A DNA stretch of 64,000 nt from BOG-908 sp964250925 (GTDB taxonomy: Bacteria > Pseudomonadota > Alphaproteobacteria > Acetobacterales > Acetobacteraceae), in NCBI GenBank assembly GCA_964250925.1, contig CAXUHU010000001.1, positions 1 to 64,000 on the forward strand. Direction: 5' to 3'. The position numbers and the translations under genes are program-made. Each line of letters opens with the position of its first letter. Within the stretch, counting starts at the first letter, position 1. Below are positions 33,603-42,370 of the stretch, piece by piece. Under the pieces are notes generated by a model. The model searched no databases. It saw nothing but the letters and a program-made list of their open reading frames with translations, and was not told the origin of the DNA.

Positions 33603-34838
33603 TCAGGAATCCAAGCCCAATACCGCCTCCGCCTTATCTGGCGCTAAAATTTCCATGGTCTTCAGCTTGCGCGACACCACGCGCGTACGGCGCCGAGCGT
33701 CTTCGATCGTCTGCGACATTAAACCGGCGGTTTTGGCCAGCTTGTCCAAAGTCGCATCCATCGTGAGCATCTCGCGTTTTGTAGCCCCGAGAAGTTCGCC
33801 GATCTGCCCAGCCTTCTGCTCCAATGCCAGGGTGACGTAGCCCAACTGCACGGTCCGAAGCAGCGCCGGCAACAGGCTGGGGCCCATCACCATGACATGC
33901 AATTGCTGACCCAGTTCGTCGATCAGACCGGGAATGCGCGCGGCTTCGGAGTATAGGCCGTCGGTCGGCAGGTACATGATAGCAAACTCCACCGTCGCCG
34001 GAGGGGCTATGTATTTGTCAGCGATCTGCCTGGCCTCCAGCCGCAGCCGGGACTCCAAACTACGCCGTGCCGCGCGCTCCCCTTCGCCATCAGCCGACTC
34101 CGCCGCATCCAGCAGGCGTTCATAATCGCTGGTCGGGAACTTGGCATCGATCGCCAGAAGCGGCCGCGTTGCGCCGCGCACCGGCATGAACACGGCGAAC
34201 TCGACCACCTCCAGGCTGCCAGGCCGAACATGCGCGTTGGCAGTGTAGCCACCCTCAGGCAGAAGATCGTCCAACAGCGCGCGCAACTGTGTCTCTCCCC
34301 AACTGCCACGGCTCTTCACGTTGGAGAACACACGTTTCAAATCGCCGATTTGAGCAGTGACAGCGGCCACATCCGCCATTGCCTTCTGTACCGCGTTGAA
34401 TTGATCGATGACCCGCCCGAAGCTGGTTTGCATCTGCTGTTCGACAGCTGCCGTCAGCTGTTCGTTGACGCTGCGCTGAATGGCCGAGAGAAGCTGCGCC
34501 GTGTGATCGGCCATCTCGCGCAGCTTGCTCTCCAACACGAGGCGGTTCTCACCGGACTCCTGCGCCATGCGCGTCGTCAACGTACCAAGCCGCTGCTCCA
34601 TCGCGAGGTGCACGGTCGCCAGCCTTCCGTCTAGCGCCCGCTCGGCCGCTGCTAGCACGCTGCGCGACTGTTCCGCCTCGACCCGCTGCCCCAAAAGCGA
34701 CTGCTCTCCTAGATGGCGAAGCATCTGCCACTCGGCCCGGGTCGGCATCGCACCCAAGATACGGACGGCGAGCACGATCACAATCAGGAAGCTCAGCCCG
34801 AACAGGATTGCCGCCACGCCGTAGAATTGCTCGGTCAT
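33603..34838 (-). CDS. rmuC: DNA recombination protein RmuC
   Basis: 411 residues. N-terminal membrane helix (about 8-27), a long coiled-coil region (about 35-165) and the RmuC nuclease-like domain (about 170-370): SRGSWGETQLRALLDDLLP, AIDAKFPTSDYERLL (the catalytic-like Asp-Ala-Lys of the restriction-endonuclease fold) and FAIMYLPTDGLYSEA. RmuC limits rearrangements at inverted repeats in E. coli; the mechanism is not firmly known. Divergent from kup. Confidence 0.93.
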   Translation of the reverse strand: MTEQFYGVAAILFGLSFLIVIVLAVRILGAMPTRAEWQMLRHLGEQSLLGQRVEAEQSRSVLAAAERALDGRLATVHLAMEQRLGTLTTRMAQESGENRLVLESKLREMADHTAQLLSAIQRSVNEQLTAAVEQQMQTSFGRVIDQFNAVQKAMADVAAVTAQIGDLKRVFSNVKSRGSWGETQLRALLDDLLPEGGYTANAHVRPGSLEVVEFAVFMPVRGATRPLLAIDAKFPTSDYERLLDAAESADGEGERAARRSLESRLRLEARQIADKYIAPPATVEFAIMYLPTDGLYSEAARIPGLIDELGQQLHVMVMGPSLLPALLRTVQLGYVTLALEQKAGQIGELLGATKREMLTMDATLDKLAKTAGLMSQTIEDARRRTRVVSRKLKTMEILAPDKAEAVLGLDS

Positions 34839-34982
34839 CGCCGTGTTATGTTCTTGTTTTGGTCACTACACCTGCGGATCCCGAGTCGCAAGCGTATTTC
34901 GCCAGCGTAGTTGCGCTTGATGGCGCACCGTGTTCCGCTTACCGAGCCCGGCATAAGGCTGGGCCAAGGGGCTAACTCCAGG

Positions 34983-36830
34983 ATGTCGCAGAGAAAGCTA
35001 CCGTTGCTGATGCTGGGTGCGCTGGGCGTCGTGTTCGGCGACATCGGCACGAGCCCGCTCTATGCCGTGCAGCAGGTGTTCAGCGATACGCCGGCCTTCG
35101 CACATGATCCGGCCGCGATCACCGGCGTGCTGTCCCTGATACTATGGGCAGTCATTCTCGCCGTCTGCGTCAAATACACCATTTTCGTGCTCCGCGCCGA
35201 CCACGATGGCGAAGGCGGCACGCTGGCAATGCTTGGGTTGTTACAGCAAAACGATCCGCCAAAGCCGTTCGCTGGTCCGGGAGCGTTGACGCTGCTGGTG
35301 CTATTCGGCTCGGCGCTATTGTACGGCGACGGCATGATCACGCCGTCAATTTCGGTGCTGTCGGCCGTGGAGGGCCTTAACGTCGCAACCAGCTTCTTCA
35401 AGCCCTATGTGCTTCCCCTGGCCGTCGCCATCTTGATCGCACTGTTCCTGGTGCAATCGCGTGGGACAGAGGTCGTAGGTCGGCTGTTCGGCCCCGTGAT
35501 GCTAATGTGGTTTCTAACGATCGCCACCATGGGCGTGTTCAGCATCAGCAAGCACCCGGCCGTGCTGACCTGCTTGGATCCCCGTCATGCAGCACGCTTC
35601 CTGTTTGGGCGCGGCTGGACCGGCTATGCCACGTTGGGCGCCGTCGTGCTCGCATTCTCCGGCGTGGAGGCGCTGTTCGCCGACCTAGGCCATTTCGGCC
35701 GGCGCCCGATCATCCTCGCCTGGTACGTGTTGGTGCTTCCAAGCCTGATGCTGAACTACCTCGGCCAGGGCGCCTTGCTGCTGCGCGACCCATCGGCTGC
35801 CGCACAGCCGTTTTACAACCTGCTGCCACACTGGGCGATCTACCCGATGGTGGTGTTGTCCACAGCGGCAACGGTTATTGCGAGCCAAGCGCTGATATCG
35901 GGCGCGTTTTCCTTGACGCGTCAGGCCGTTAACTTGGGACTGGCGCCGCGCTACTCGGTCAAGCACACCTCCGCCGAAAGCAGCGGCCAGGTATATATGC
36001 CGGTGGTGAACGGATTCCTGATGATCGGCTGCATCGCGGTCGTGCTCGGCTTTCGCTCTTCGAGTGCACTCGGCAACGCATACGGTCTGGCTGTGATCGG
36101 GACGATGACTGTGACCTCGATCGTATTTTTCGTCGTTACACGGCGCGTCTGGCATTGGTCTTTGTGGATGGCCGCTCCGCTGGCGGTCGCCTTCCTCGTC
36201 TTCGACTTGGCATTCCTCGGCGCCAACCTCGCCAAGATTTTGCAGGGCGCGTGGGTGCCGCTCGTGATCGGCGGTTTCGTCTTTACCCTGCTAACCCTAT
36301 GGACGGTCGGCCGCGCGCGCTACCGTCATGCCTTGGCCGGATGGTCCATGCGCGTGAGTGACTTCCAGCGCGGCATGGACGGTTGGGAGACGCGGCACGG
36401 CAGTGCTGTCTTTCTCACCTCCAACCTGGACTGGGTTCCCCTGGTAGGTCGGCATAAGTGGCTTTGGGAGAACTGCCGCTACGACAACGTGCTTCTCCTC
36501 AAAGTCGATTTGGCCAAGACCCCCTACGTAGAGGACGCCGGCCGCGTCGTCATAAATCAGGTCTGCAAGGGCTTCTACACAGGCACAGCGAGCTTCGGCT
36601 TTATGGAAAGCCCCTGCGTTGGAGCGCTCCTGCCACGGTCTTTGCCGTTCGATTGGGAGGATGCAGTTTTCCTGTTGCCGCGCCCGATACCAACAGACCA
36701 GGGCAGCCTCGGCCGGCGTTTTATGCAGCACACCTACCTGTTCCTGAGCAAAACCGGCCTAAGCCCGGTCGAGTGGTTTGCCATACCGCCGCATCAGGCA
36801 ATCGCAGTCGGTTTGGAACTGGAGATGTAG
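34983..36830 (+). CDS. kup: low-affinity potassium transporter Kup
   Basis: K+:H+ symporter with about 12 membrane helices and a cytoplasmic C-terminal domain, about 615 residues from the ATG at 34983. Signatures: GVVFGDIGTSPLYA, DGEGGTLAMLG, LLYGDGMITPSISVLSA and the HVPRTAVFLT-like region HGSAVFLTSNLDW. The ATG is preceded by AAGGGG at 11 bases; starts at 34920 (ATG) and 34911 (TTG) are in frame and would add 21-24 poorly conserved residues. Imports potassium and helps pH and osmotic balance. Confidence 0.94.
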   Translation: MSQRKLPLLMLGALGVVFGDIGTSPLYAVQQVFSDTPAFAHDPAAITGVLSLILWAVILAVCVKYTIFVLRADHDGEGGTLAMLGLLQQNDPPKPFAGPGALTLLVLFGSALLYGDGMITPSISVLSAVEGLNVATSFFKPYVLPLAVAILIALFLVQSRGTEVVGRLFGPVMLMWFLTIATMGVFSISKHPAVLTCLDPRHAARFLFGRGWTGYATLGAVVLAFSGVEALFADLGHFGRRPIILAWYVLVLPSLMLNYLGQGALLLRDPSAAAQPFYNLLPHWAIYPMVVLSTAATVIASQALISGAFSLTRQAVNLGLAPRYSVKHTSAESSGQVYMPVVNGFLMIGCIAVVLGFRSSSALGNAYGLAVIGTMTVTSIVFFVVTRRVWHWSLWMAAPLAVAFLVFDLAFLGANLAKILQGAWVPLVIGGFVFTLLTLWTVGRARYRHALAGWSMRVSDFQRGMDGWETRHGSAVFLTSNLDWVPLVGRHKWLWENCRYDNVLLLKVDLAKTPYVEDAGRVVINQVCKGFYTGTASFGFMESPCVGALLPRSLPFDWEDAVFLLPRPIPTDQGSLGRRFMQHTYLFLSKTGLSPVEWFAIPPHQAIAVGLELEM

Positions 36831-36842
36831 ACATGTCGAATA

Positions 36843-36880
36843 CGCCGGTTCGTGCGCGCCGAAGCAGGGGCGAGCCGGCG
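36843..36880. terminator. convergent inverted repeat between kup and glgX
   Basis: Ten-base arms 36843-36852 and 36871-36880, one G-U wobble, 18-base loop, between two converging genes. It has no T-tract on either side. Position suggests a shared terminator-like structure. Confidence 0.35.
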
Positions 36881-36883
36881 AGC

Positions 36884-39010
36884 CTAGGCGTTCAGCCTGA
36901 ACAACAGGCAGCTTCGGCCGGTGACACCGTAAGCGTCCCCGATCGTGAAGGCTTCCTCCTTTGCGTCGCCTGGCGTGTTTGTGTCAAACAGGAGCTTCCA
37001 ATGCTTACCATCGGTGCAGTCGGGCAGGGTAAATTTTACCAGATCGTGATAGGCATTTAAAACAAGCAACATCGTGGCCGCCGATCCGCGCCGCCTTATA
37101 CCCGTGGCCTGCGCGCGGCCATCCATCAGCATGCCGAAACATCGCATGTTACCATCGTCCCAGTCGCTCGCTTCCATCTCCTTGCCCGATGCGTTGATCC
37201 AGGACACGTCGCTTGCTTCCAACTCTTCGTTCCACTCGCCGGTCATGAAGCGGCCGCGACGCAGGATGGGGTAATCATGCCGTAATTGGGTTAGCTTGCG
37301 CACGAAGCTGATCATCGTCGCACCTTTTTCGCCGATGTCCCAATTGACCCAGGATACCTTATTGTCTTGGCAGTAGGCGTTGTTGTTGCCTTCTTGCGTG
37401 CGAGCGAACTCGTCGCCGGCCAGGATCATCGGCGTGCCCTGACTCAGCAACAGGGTTGCCAACATGTTGCGCATCTGCCGGTTGCGTAATTCGCAAATCG
37501 TCTCGTCGTCGGTCATGCCCTCCACGCCGTGGTTCCAACTGCGGTTGCTGTCGCTGCCGTCCTTGTTGCCCTCGCCATTCGCCTCGTTGTGCTTCTCGTT
37601 GTAGCTCACGGCGTCGTTCAACGTGAAACCATCATGCGCGGTCAGAAAGTTGACGCTGGCCCAGGGTTTGCGGCCGCGTCTGTTGAACGCGTCGGATGAC
37701 GCGCACAGGCGCGGTGCCAAACCCTTGGGCGGAAGGTCGCCTTTCCAGAAATCCCGAATGGTGTCGCGAAACTTGTCGTTCCATTCGGCCCAACCTGGCG
37801 GAAATCCGCCAACCTGATAGCCTCCCGGCCCGCAATCCCACGGTTCCGCGATCAACTTCACACCGCTCAACACCGGATCCTGCCCACAGGCTTTCAAAAA
37901 TCCGCTTTGCTCATCGAAGCCGTGCGGCTCACGGGCGAGTATGGTGCCAAGGTCGAAACGGAAGCCGTCAACCTGCATTTCCTGTGCCCAGTAACGCAAG
38001 CTGTCGGTCACCATCTGTATGACGCGCGGATGGCTGAGGTTGACCGTATTCCCGGTTCCCGTGTCGTTGATGTAGAGGCGCCGATCGTCCGGCATCAACC
38101 GATAATAGGATGCGTTGTCGATTCCCTTGAAGCTTAAGGTCGGTCCACGCTCGTTGCCCTCCGCCGTATGATTGTACACCACGTCGAGGATGACTTCGAG
38201 GCCTGCATCGTGCAGGCGTGCGACCATTTCCTTGAATTCGGCAAATGCAAAGGCCGAATCACGGGCATAACGCGGATCGGGCGCAAAAAACCCGATAGTG
38301 TTGTAGCCCCAATAATTGACTAGGTTCTTTTGCAGCAGGTAATCATCGTTTATGAAGGTGTGTATCGGCAGCAACTCGACAGACGTCACTCCCAACGACT
38401 TGATGTAGTCCACGACCTCCCGCACCGCCAAACCGGCAAACGTGCCGCGGAGAGGCTCCGGCACTGCAGGATGCAGTTTCGTGAATCCGCGCACATGTGT
38501 TTCGTAGAAGATCGTGCGCTCCCACCGAACGCTCGGTTTCTTCGCACGGCCCCAAGTGAACGCTGGATCGACCACACGGCATTTCGGCATGTAATCCGCA
38601 CTGTCGCGCGTATCAAAGGAAAGGTCGTCACCTTCCGCCCCGATCGTATAGCCAAACACGGCGGGGTTCCAGGACAGCTCGCCCACATGCGCCCGTGCGT
38701 ACGGGTCCAGCAGCAGCTTGTGATGATTGAAACGATGGCCGGCCGTCGGCTCATACGGTCCATGTACGCGGTAGGCATAGATCGTGCCGGGGCGCGCATG
38801 CGGCACGTAGCCGTGCCAAACCTCGTCCGTATACTCGGGCAGTTCGATCCGCTCGACCTCCTTCTTCCCACTGTCGTCAAACAGGCACAGCTCGACTTTC
38901 GTGGCGTTGGCCGAGAACAGCGCAAAGTTGACGCCCAGCCCGTCCCAATTGGCCCCCAATGGATAAGGCAAGCCCTCAGACAGGCGTGAACTTTGCTGCA
39001 CTGCGGCCAT
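36884..39010 (-). CDS. glgX: glycogen debranching enzyme GlgX
   Basis: 708 residues from the ATG giving MAAVQQSSRL; the frame continues upstream into unrelated sequence. N-terminal CBM48 (GLPYPLGANWDGLGVNFALFSANA), then a GH13 barrel: VILDVVYNHTAEG, DGFRFDLGTI with the nucleophile Asp, LIAEPWDCG with the acid/base Glu and FLTAHDGFTL with the third acidic residue. It cleaves alpha-1,6 branches of limit dextrin from glycogen. No other glg or trehalose gene lies in the window. Confidence 0.95.
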   Translation of the reverse strand: MAAVQQSSRLSEGLPYPLGANWDGLGVNFALFSANATKVELCLFDDSGKKEVERIELPEYTDEVWHGYVPHARPGTIYAYRVHGPYEPTAGHRFNHHKLLLDPYARAHVGELSWNPAVFGYTIGAEGDDLSFDTRDSADYMPKCRVVDPAFTWGRAKKPSVRWERTIFYETHVRGFTKLHPAVPEPLRGTFAGLAVREVVDYIKSLGVTSVELLPIHTFINDDYLLQKNLVNYWGYNTIGFFAPDPRYARDSAFAFAEFKEMVARLHDAGLEVILDVVYNHTAEGNERGPTLSFKGIDNASYYRLMPDDRRLYINDTGTGNTVNLSHPRVIQMVTDSLRYWAQEMQVDGFRFDLGTILAREPHGFDEQSGFLKACGQDPVLSGVKLIAEPWDCGPGGYQVGGFPPGWAEWNDKFRDTIRDFWKGDLPPKGLAPRLCASSDAFNRRGRKPWASVNFLTAHDGFTLNDAVSYNEKHNEANGEGNKDGSDSNRSWNHGVEGMTDDETICELRNRQMRNMLATLLLSQGTPMILAGDEFARTQEGNNNAYCQDNKVSWVNWDIGEKGATMISFVRKLTQLRHDYPILRRGRFMTGEWNEELEASDVSWINASGKEMEASDWDDGNMRCFGMLMDGRAQATGIRRRGSAATMLLVLNAYHDLVKFTLPDCTDGKHWKLLFDTNTPGDAKEEAFTIGDAYGVTGRSCLLFRLNA

Positions 39011-39192
39011 CGGTCGGAAGTCTCCGGAAACGCGAGGTTTGTTGCTACGAAGCGATAACAGGGTGGACAGCATCTGGTTGCAGGTGGCAGGGCGCCACGA
39101 CAGCTCAGGATGCTGACATTCCGGCGGTTGTTCCTTTGACGCCAGCCCACGCGCCCTTACATGTGGACCTGCCCTCGCCAAGGATACGCCGC

Positions 39193-41007
39193 ATGATCAC
39201 TCACGTCCCAGAAGGCTCTATCGCTGTATCGTCGCATGGCGAACAGGACCTGCCTTGCTGGAATCTGGCCGATCTATACACCGCGATGGACAGCCCGCGC
39301 ATCGAGGCCGACCTCGCCAAGGCGGATGCCGATGCCTGCGTGTTTCAGCAGCAGCATGCGGGGCGGCTCGGCGAGTTGTCCGGTCAAGAACTTTCTGCGG
39401 CAATGGAGCGATTCCAAGCTATCGACGAGGTGCTGGGCAGGATCATGTCCTATGCGCAGCTGCTGTTCAGCGCCGACAGTACCGACGCCGCCTCGGGCCA
39501 GTTCTATCAATCCATGATGGAGCGATGCACTGTCATCAGCGCCCATCTTCTGTTTTTTAGGCTCGAGCTGAACCGGATCGACGATCCTGTGCTCGAAAGC
39601 AAGCTTTCCGACCCCGCTTTCGCACGCTGGCGCCCCTACTTACGCGACCTGCGCGTCTGGCGCCGCCACCAGCTCTCCGACGAGTTGGAGCGCTTCGTGC
39701 ACGACCGCGAGGTAACCGGCCGGGCAGCCTGGAGCCGACTGTTCGATGAGACGGTGGCGGGCATGCGGGTGCCTTACGAGGGCGAGCCGATCACGGTCAA
39801 CGCAATCCTGAACAAATTGTCGGATCCAGACCGCGGTGTGCGCAAACTGGCCGCCGGTGCGATCGGCTCAGCTTTCCAAGAACGTAGCAAGCTGTTCTCT
39901 CTGATCACCAACACGCTTGCCAAGGACAAAGAGATTATCGACACGTGGCGGCAACTGCCCCGTCCGGGAAGCGACCGGAACCTGTCCAACGTGGTGGAGG
40001 ACGAGGTGGTCGATGCCCTGGTCAGCGCGGTCGTGGCCGACTACCCACGGCTGTCGCATCGCTACTATCAGCTGAAAGCGGCATGGTTAGGGCTAGAAAA
40101 GCTGCAGCACTGGGACCGCAACGCACCGTTGCCAGGCGACGACGACCGAAAGGTCGCGTGGCCGGACGCGGAAGCGACCGTACTGGGCGCCTACAGACGC
40201 TTCGATCCTGAACTGGGCAGCATCGGCCAGCGCTTCTTCGATCAGCGATGGATCGATGCGGCGCCGCGCGACGGCAAATCGGGCGGGGCCTTCGCCCATC
40301 CCACAGTTCCCTCGGCCCATCCCTACATTTTGATGAATTTCCATGGCCGGACTCGCGATGTGATGACGTTGGCACACGAGCTTGGCCACGGTGTGCATCA
40401 AGTGCTGGCCGCAGAGCAGGGCTATTTGATGTCCGGCACGCCGCTAACCCTGGCCGAGACGGCCAGCGTGTTCGGCGAGATGCTGACGTTCCAAGCCCTG
40501 CTCGATGCCGAGACGGACCCTGCCCGACGCCGCCTAATGCTGGCCGGCAAAGTGGAAGACATGCTAAACACGGTCGTGCGGCAGATTGCCTTTTACCGTT
40601 TTGAAACACTGGTGCATGACGAGCGTCGACAAGGCGAAATACGCCCTGAAAGGTTGGGCGAGATCTGGTTGCAGGTGCAGACCGAAAGCCTAGGGCCGGC
40701 TTTCGAGTTCACGCCTGACTACAGCGTGTTCTGGTCTTACGTGCCGCATTTCATCCACTCGCCGTTCTACGTTTACGCCTATGCGTTCGGCGACTGCTTG
40801 GTGAACGCGTTATATGCTGTGTTTCAGTCCGGCCACCCCGGCTTCCAGGACAAGTATCGCGAGATGCTCCGGGCTGGCGGTACGAAGGTCCACCGCGATC
40901 TGCTGGCGCCGTTCGGGCTCGATGCCTCCGATCCGGCTTTCTGGCGACGCGGGTTGGACATCATCGCTGGTTTCATCGACCAGCTTGAGGCCGAAACCCA
41001 TGTCTGA
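39193..41007 (+). CDS. pepF: M3-family oligoendopeptidase (PepF-like)
   Basis: 604 residues from the ATG at 39193, with AAGGA 8 bases upstream. Zinc-binding HExxH is HELGH in MTLAHELGHGVHQ, and the third ligand Glu lies about 25 residues later in TLAETASVFGE. N-terminal helical domain and the YAYAFGDCLVNALY channel region match the PepF/oligoendopeptidase F branch. Degrades short cytoplasmic peptides. The stop overlaps the next gene by 8 bases, so they form an operon. Confidence 0.93.
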   Translation: MITHVPEGSIAVSSHGEQDLPCWNLADLYTAMDSPRIEADLAKADADACVFQQQHAGRLGELSGQELSAAMERFQAIDEVLGRIMSYAQLLFSADSTDAASGQFYQSMMERCTVISAHLLFFRLELNRIDDPVLESKLSDPAFARWRPYLRDLRVWRRHQLSDELERFVHDREVTGRAAWSRLFDETVAGMRVPYEGEPITVNAILNKLSDPDRGVRKLAAGAIGSAFQERSKLFSLITNTLAKDKEIIDTWRQLPRPGSDRNLSNVVEDEVVDALVSAVVADYPRLSHRYYQLKAAWLGLEKLQHWDRNAPLPGDDDRKVAWPDAEATVLGAYRRFDPELGSIGQRFFDQRWIDAAPRDGKSGGAFAHPTVPSAHPYILMNFHGRTRDVMTLAHELGHGVHQVLAAEQGYLMSGTPLTLAETASVFGEMLTFQALLDAETDPARRRLMLAGKVEDMLNTVVRQIAFYRFETLVHDERRQGEIRPERLGEIWLQVQTESLGPAFEFTPDYSVFWSYVPHFIHSPFYVYAYAFGDCLVNALYAVFQSGHPGFQDKYREMLRAGGTKVHRDLLAPFGLDASDPAFWRRGLDIIAGFIDQLEAETHV

Positions 41008-42370
41008 TCGTCCCCCTGCAGGCCAAGTTGGCAGCGCCAACCTGTTTGGCGAACTGAGGCGTTTTGCCCGCACCTCGGGCGCGGTCGGCGGCATTGCGGC
41101 GCGCGTGGCGGGCGAGCGGGTGTTCGGCCTCAAGATGAATCGCGGCGCGCATGCCGAAGACTTGAAATCCATCTTGGGGGGCCTGAAAGGCCCACTGATG
41201 AAGGTGGCCCAGTTTCTCTCGACCATACCCGACGCGTTGCCGCCGGAATACGCGGCTGAATTGGCGCAGTTGCAAGCTAACGCCCCGCCGATGGGCTGGG
41301 CTTTCGTCCGCCGGCGCATGGCCAACGAACTCGGTGCCGGGTGGGAGCAGCACTTCACCGATTTCGGCCGCGAAGCCGCAGCCGCCGCCAGCCTCGGCCA
41401 AGTGCACCGCGGCCGGACGTCCGCAGGCGTGGATGTTGCCTGCAAGCTGCAATATCCGGACATGCCAAGCGTCGTAGAGGCCGATTTGCGCCAGTTGCGT
41501 CTGGCGCTCTCGATCTACCACCGCATGGATAACGCGTTGCAGAACGAGGACATCTACAAGGAGCTGTCCGAGCGCCTGCGTGAGGAGCTGGATTACGTTC
41601 GCGAGGCTGCGCAGATGCGCCTCTACGGCCTGATGCTGACGGATTTGGAAAACGTCACTGTTCCAAAGCCGGTTATGGCGCTAACGACGCCGCGGCTGCT
41701 GACGATGACTTGGCTTCCCGGACGCGCACTGCAATCCGTGCTCGATGAAGACCCGCCGCTGGAGGTGCGCAACGACATCGCGCGCGCACTGTTCAGCGCT
41801 TGGTATGTTCCGCTCTACCGTTACGGCGTGATTCATGGGGACCCGCATCTGGGCAACTATCAGGTTCGTCCCGATAACGGCATCAACTTGCTCGATTTCG
41901 GCGCCATACGCGTGTTCCGGCCGCACTTCCTGCGCGGCGTGATCGACCTGTTTGAAGCCGTGCGCGACGGCGACGAAGATCGTGCGCACCACGCCTACGA
42001 AGGCTGGGGTTTCGAAGGATTGTCGCGTGAGAAAACCGACGTGCTGAACCAGTGGGCCCGTTTCTTGTACGAGCCGCTAATTCAGGACCGCGTGCGGATG
42101 ATCCAGGAAAGCAACGATCCGCAATATGGCCGCGAGGTGGCCCAAAAGGTCCATGCCGGCTTGCAGCGCACGGGCGGCGTAAAACCGCCGCGCGAGTTCG
42201 TGCTGATGGACCGCTCGGCCATCGGCCTAGGCTCGGTGTTCCTGCGGCTGGGTGCGAAGTTGAACTGGCATCGCATGTTCCACGAGCTGATCGACAATTT
42301 TCGCGAGGAGGAGTTGGCGACCCGTCAGGCGACAGCGCTTGCCGAGGCTGGTGTTCCCGCTTCTCTCTAA
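41000..42370 (+). CDS. ABC1/UbiB-family atypical kinase
   Basis: 456 residues. The ABC1 signature KxGQ is MKVAQFLS, with Gly replaced by Ala; the nucleotide-loop AAASLGQVHRG follows. Catalytic-loop VIHGDPHLGNYQ and metal-binding DFG in LLDFGAIRVF are intact. ABC1 proteins act in ubiquinone or prenyl-lipid handling, and this is the shorter UbiB-like branch without C-terminal membrane helices. Start overlaps the pepF stop; its end overlaps a convergent gene by 4 bases. The UbiB name itself is not claimed. Confidence 0.88.
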   Translation: MSDRPPAGQVGSANLFGELRRFARTSGAVGGIAARVAGERVFGLKMNRGAHAEDLKSILGGLKGPLMKVAQFLSTIPDALPPEYAAELAQLQANAPPMGWAFVRRRMANELGAGWEQHFTDFGREAAAAASLGQVHRGRTSAGVDVACKLQYPDMPSVVEADLRQLRLALSIYHRMDNALQNEDIYKELSERLREELDYVREAAQMRLYGLMLTDLENVTVPKPVMALTTPRLLTMTWLPGRALQSVLDEDPPLEVRNDIARALFSAWYVPLYRYGVIHGDPHLGNYQVRPDNGINLLDFGAIRVFRPHFLRGVIDLFEAVRDGDEDRAHHAYEGWGFEGLSREKTDVLNQWARFLYEPLIQDRVRMIQESNDPQYGREVAQKVHAGLQRTGGVKPPREFVLMDRSAIGLGSVFLRLGAKLNWHRMFHELIDNFREEELATRQATALAEAGVPASL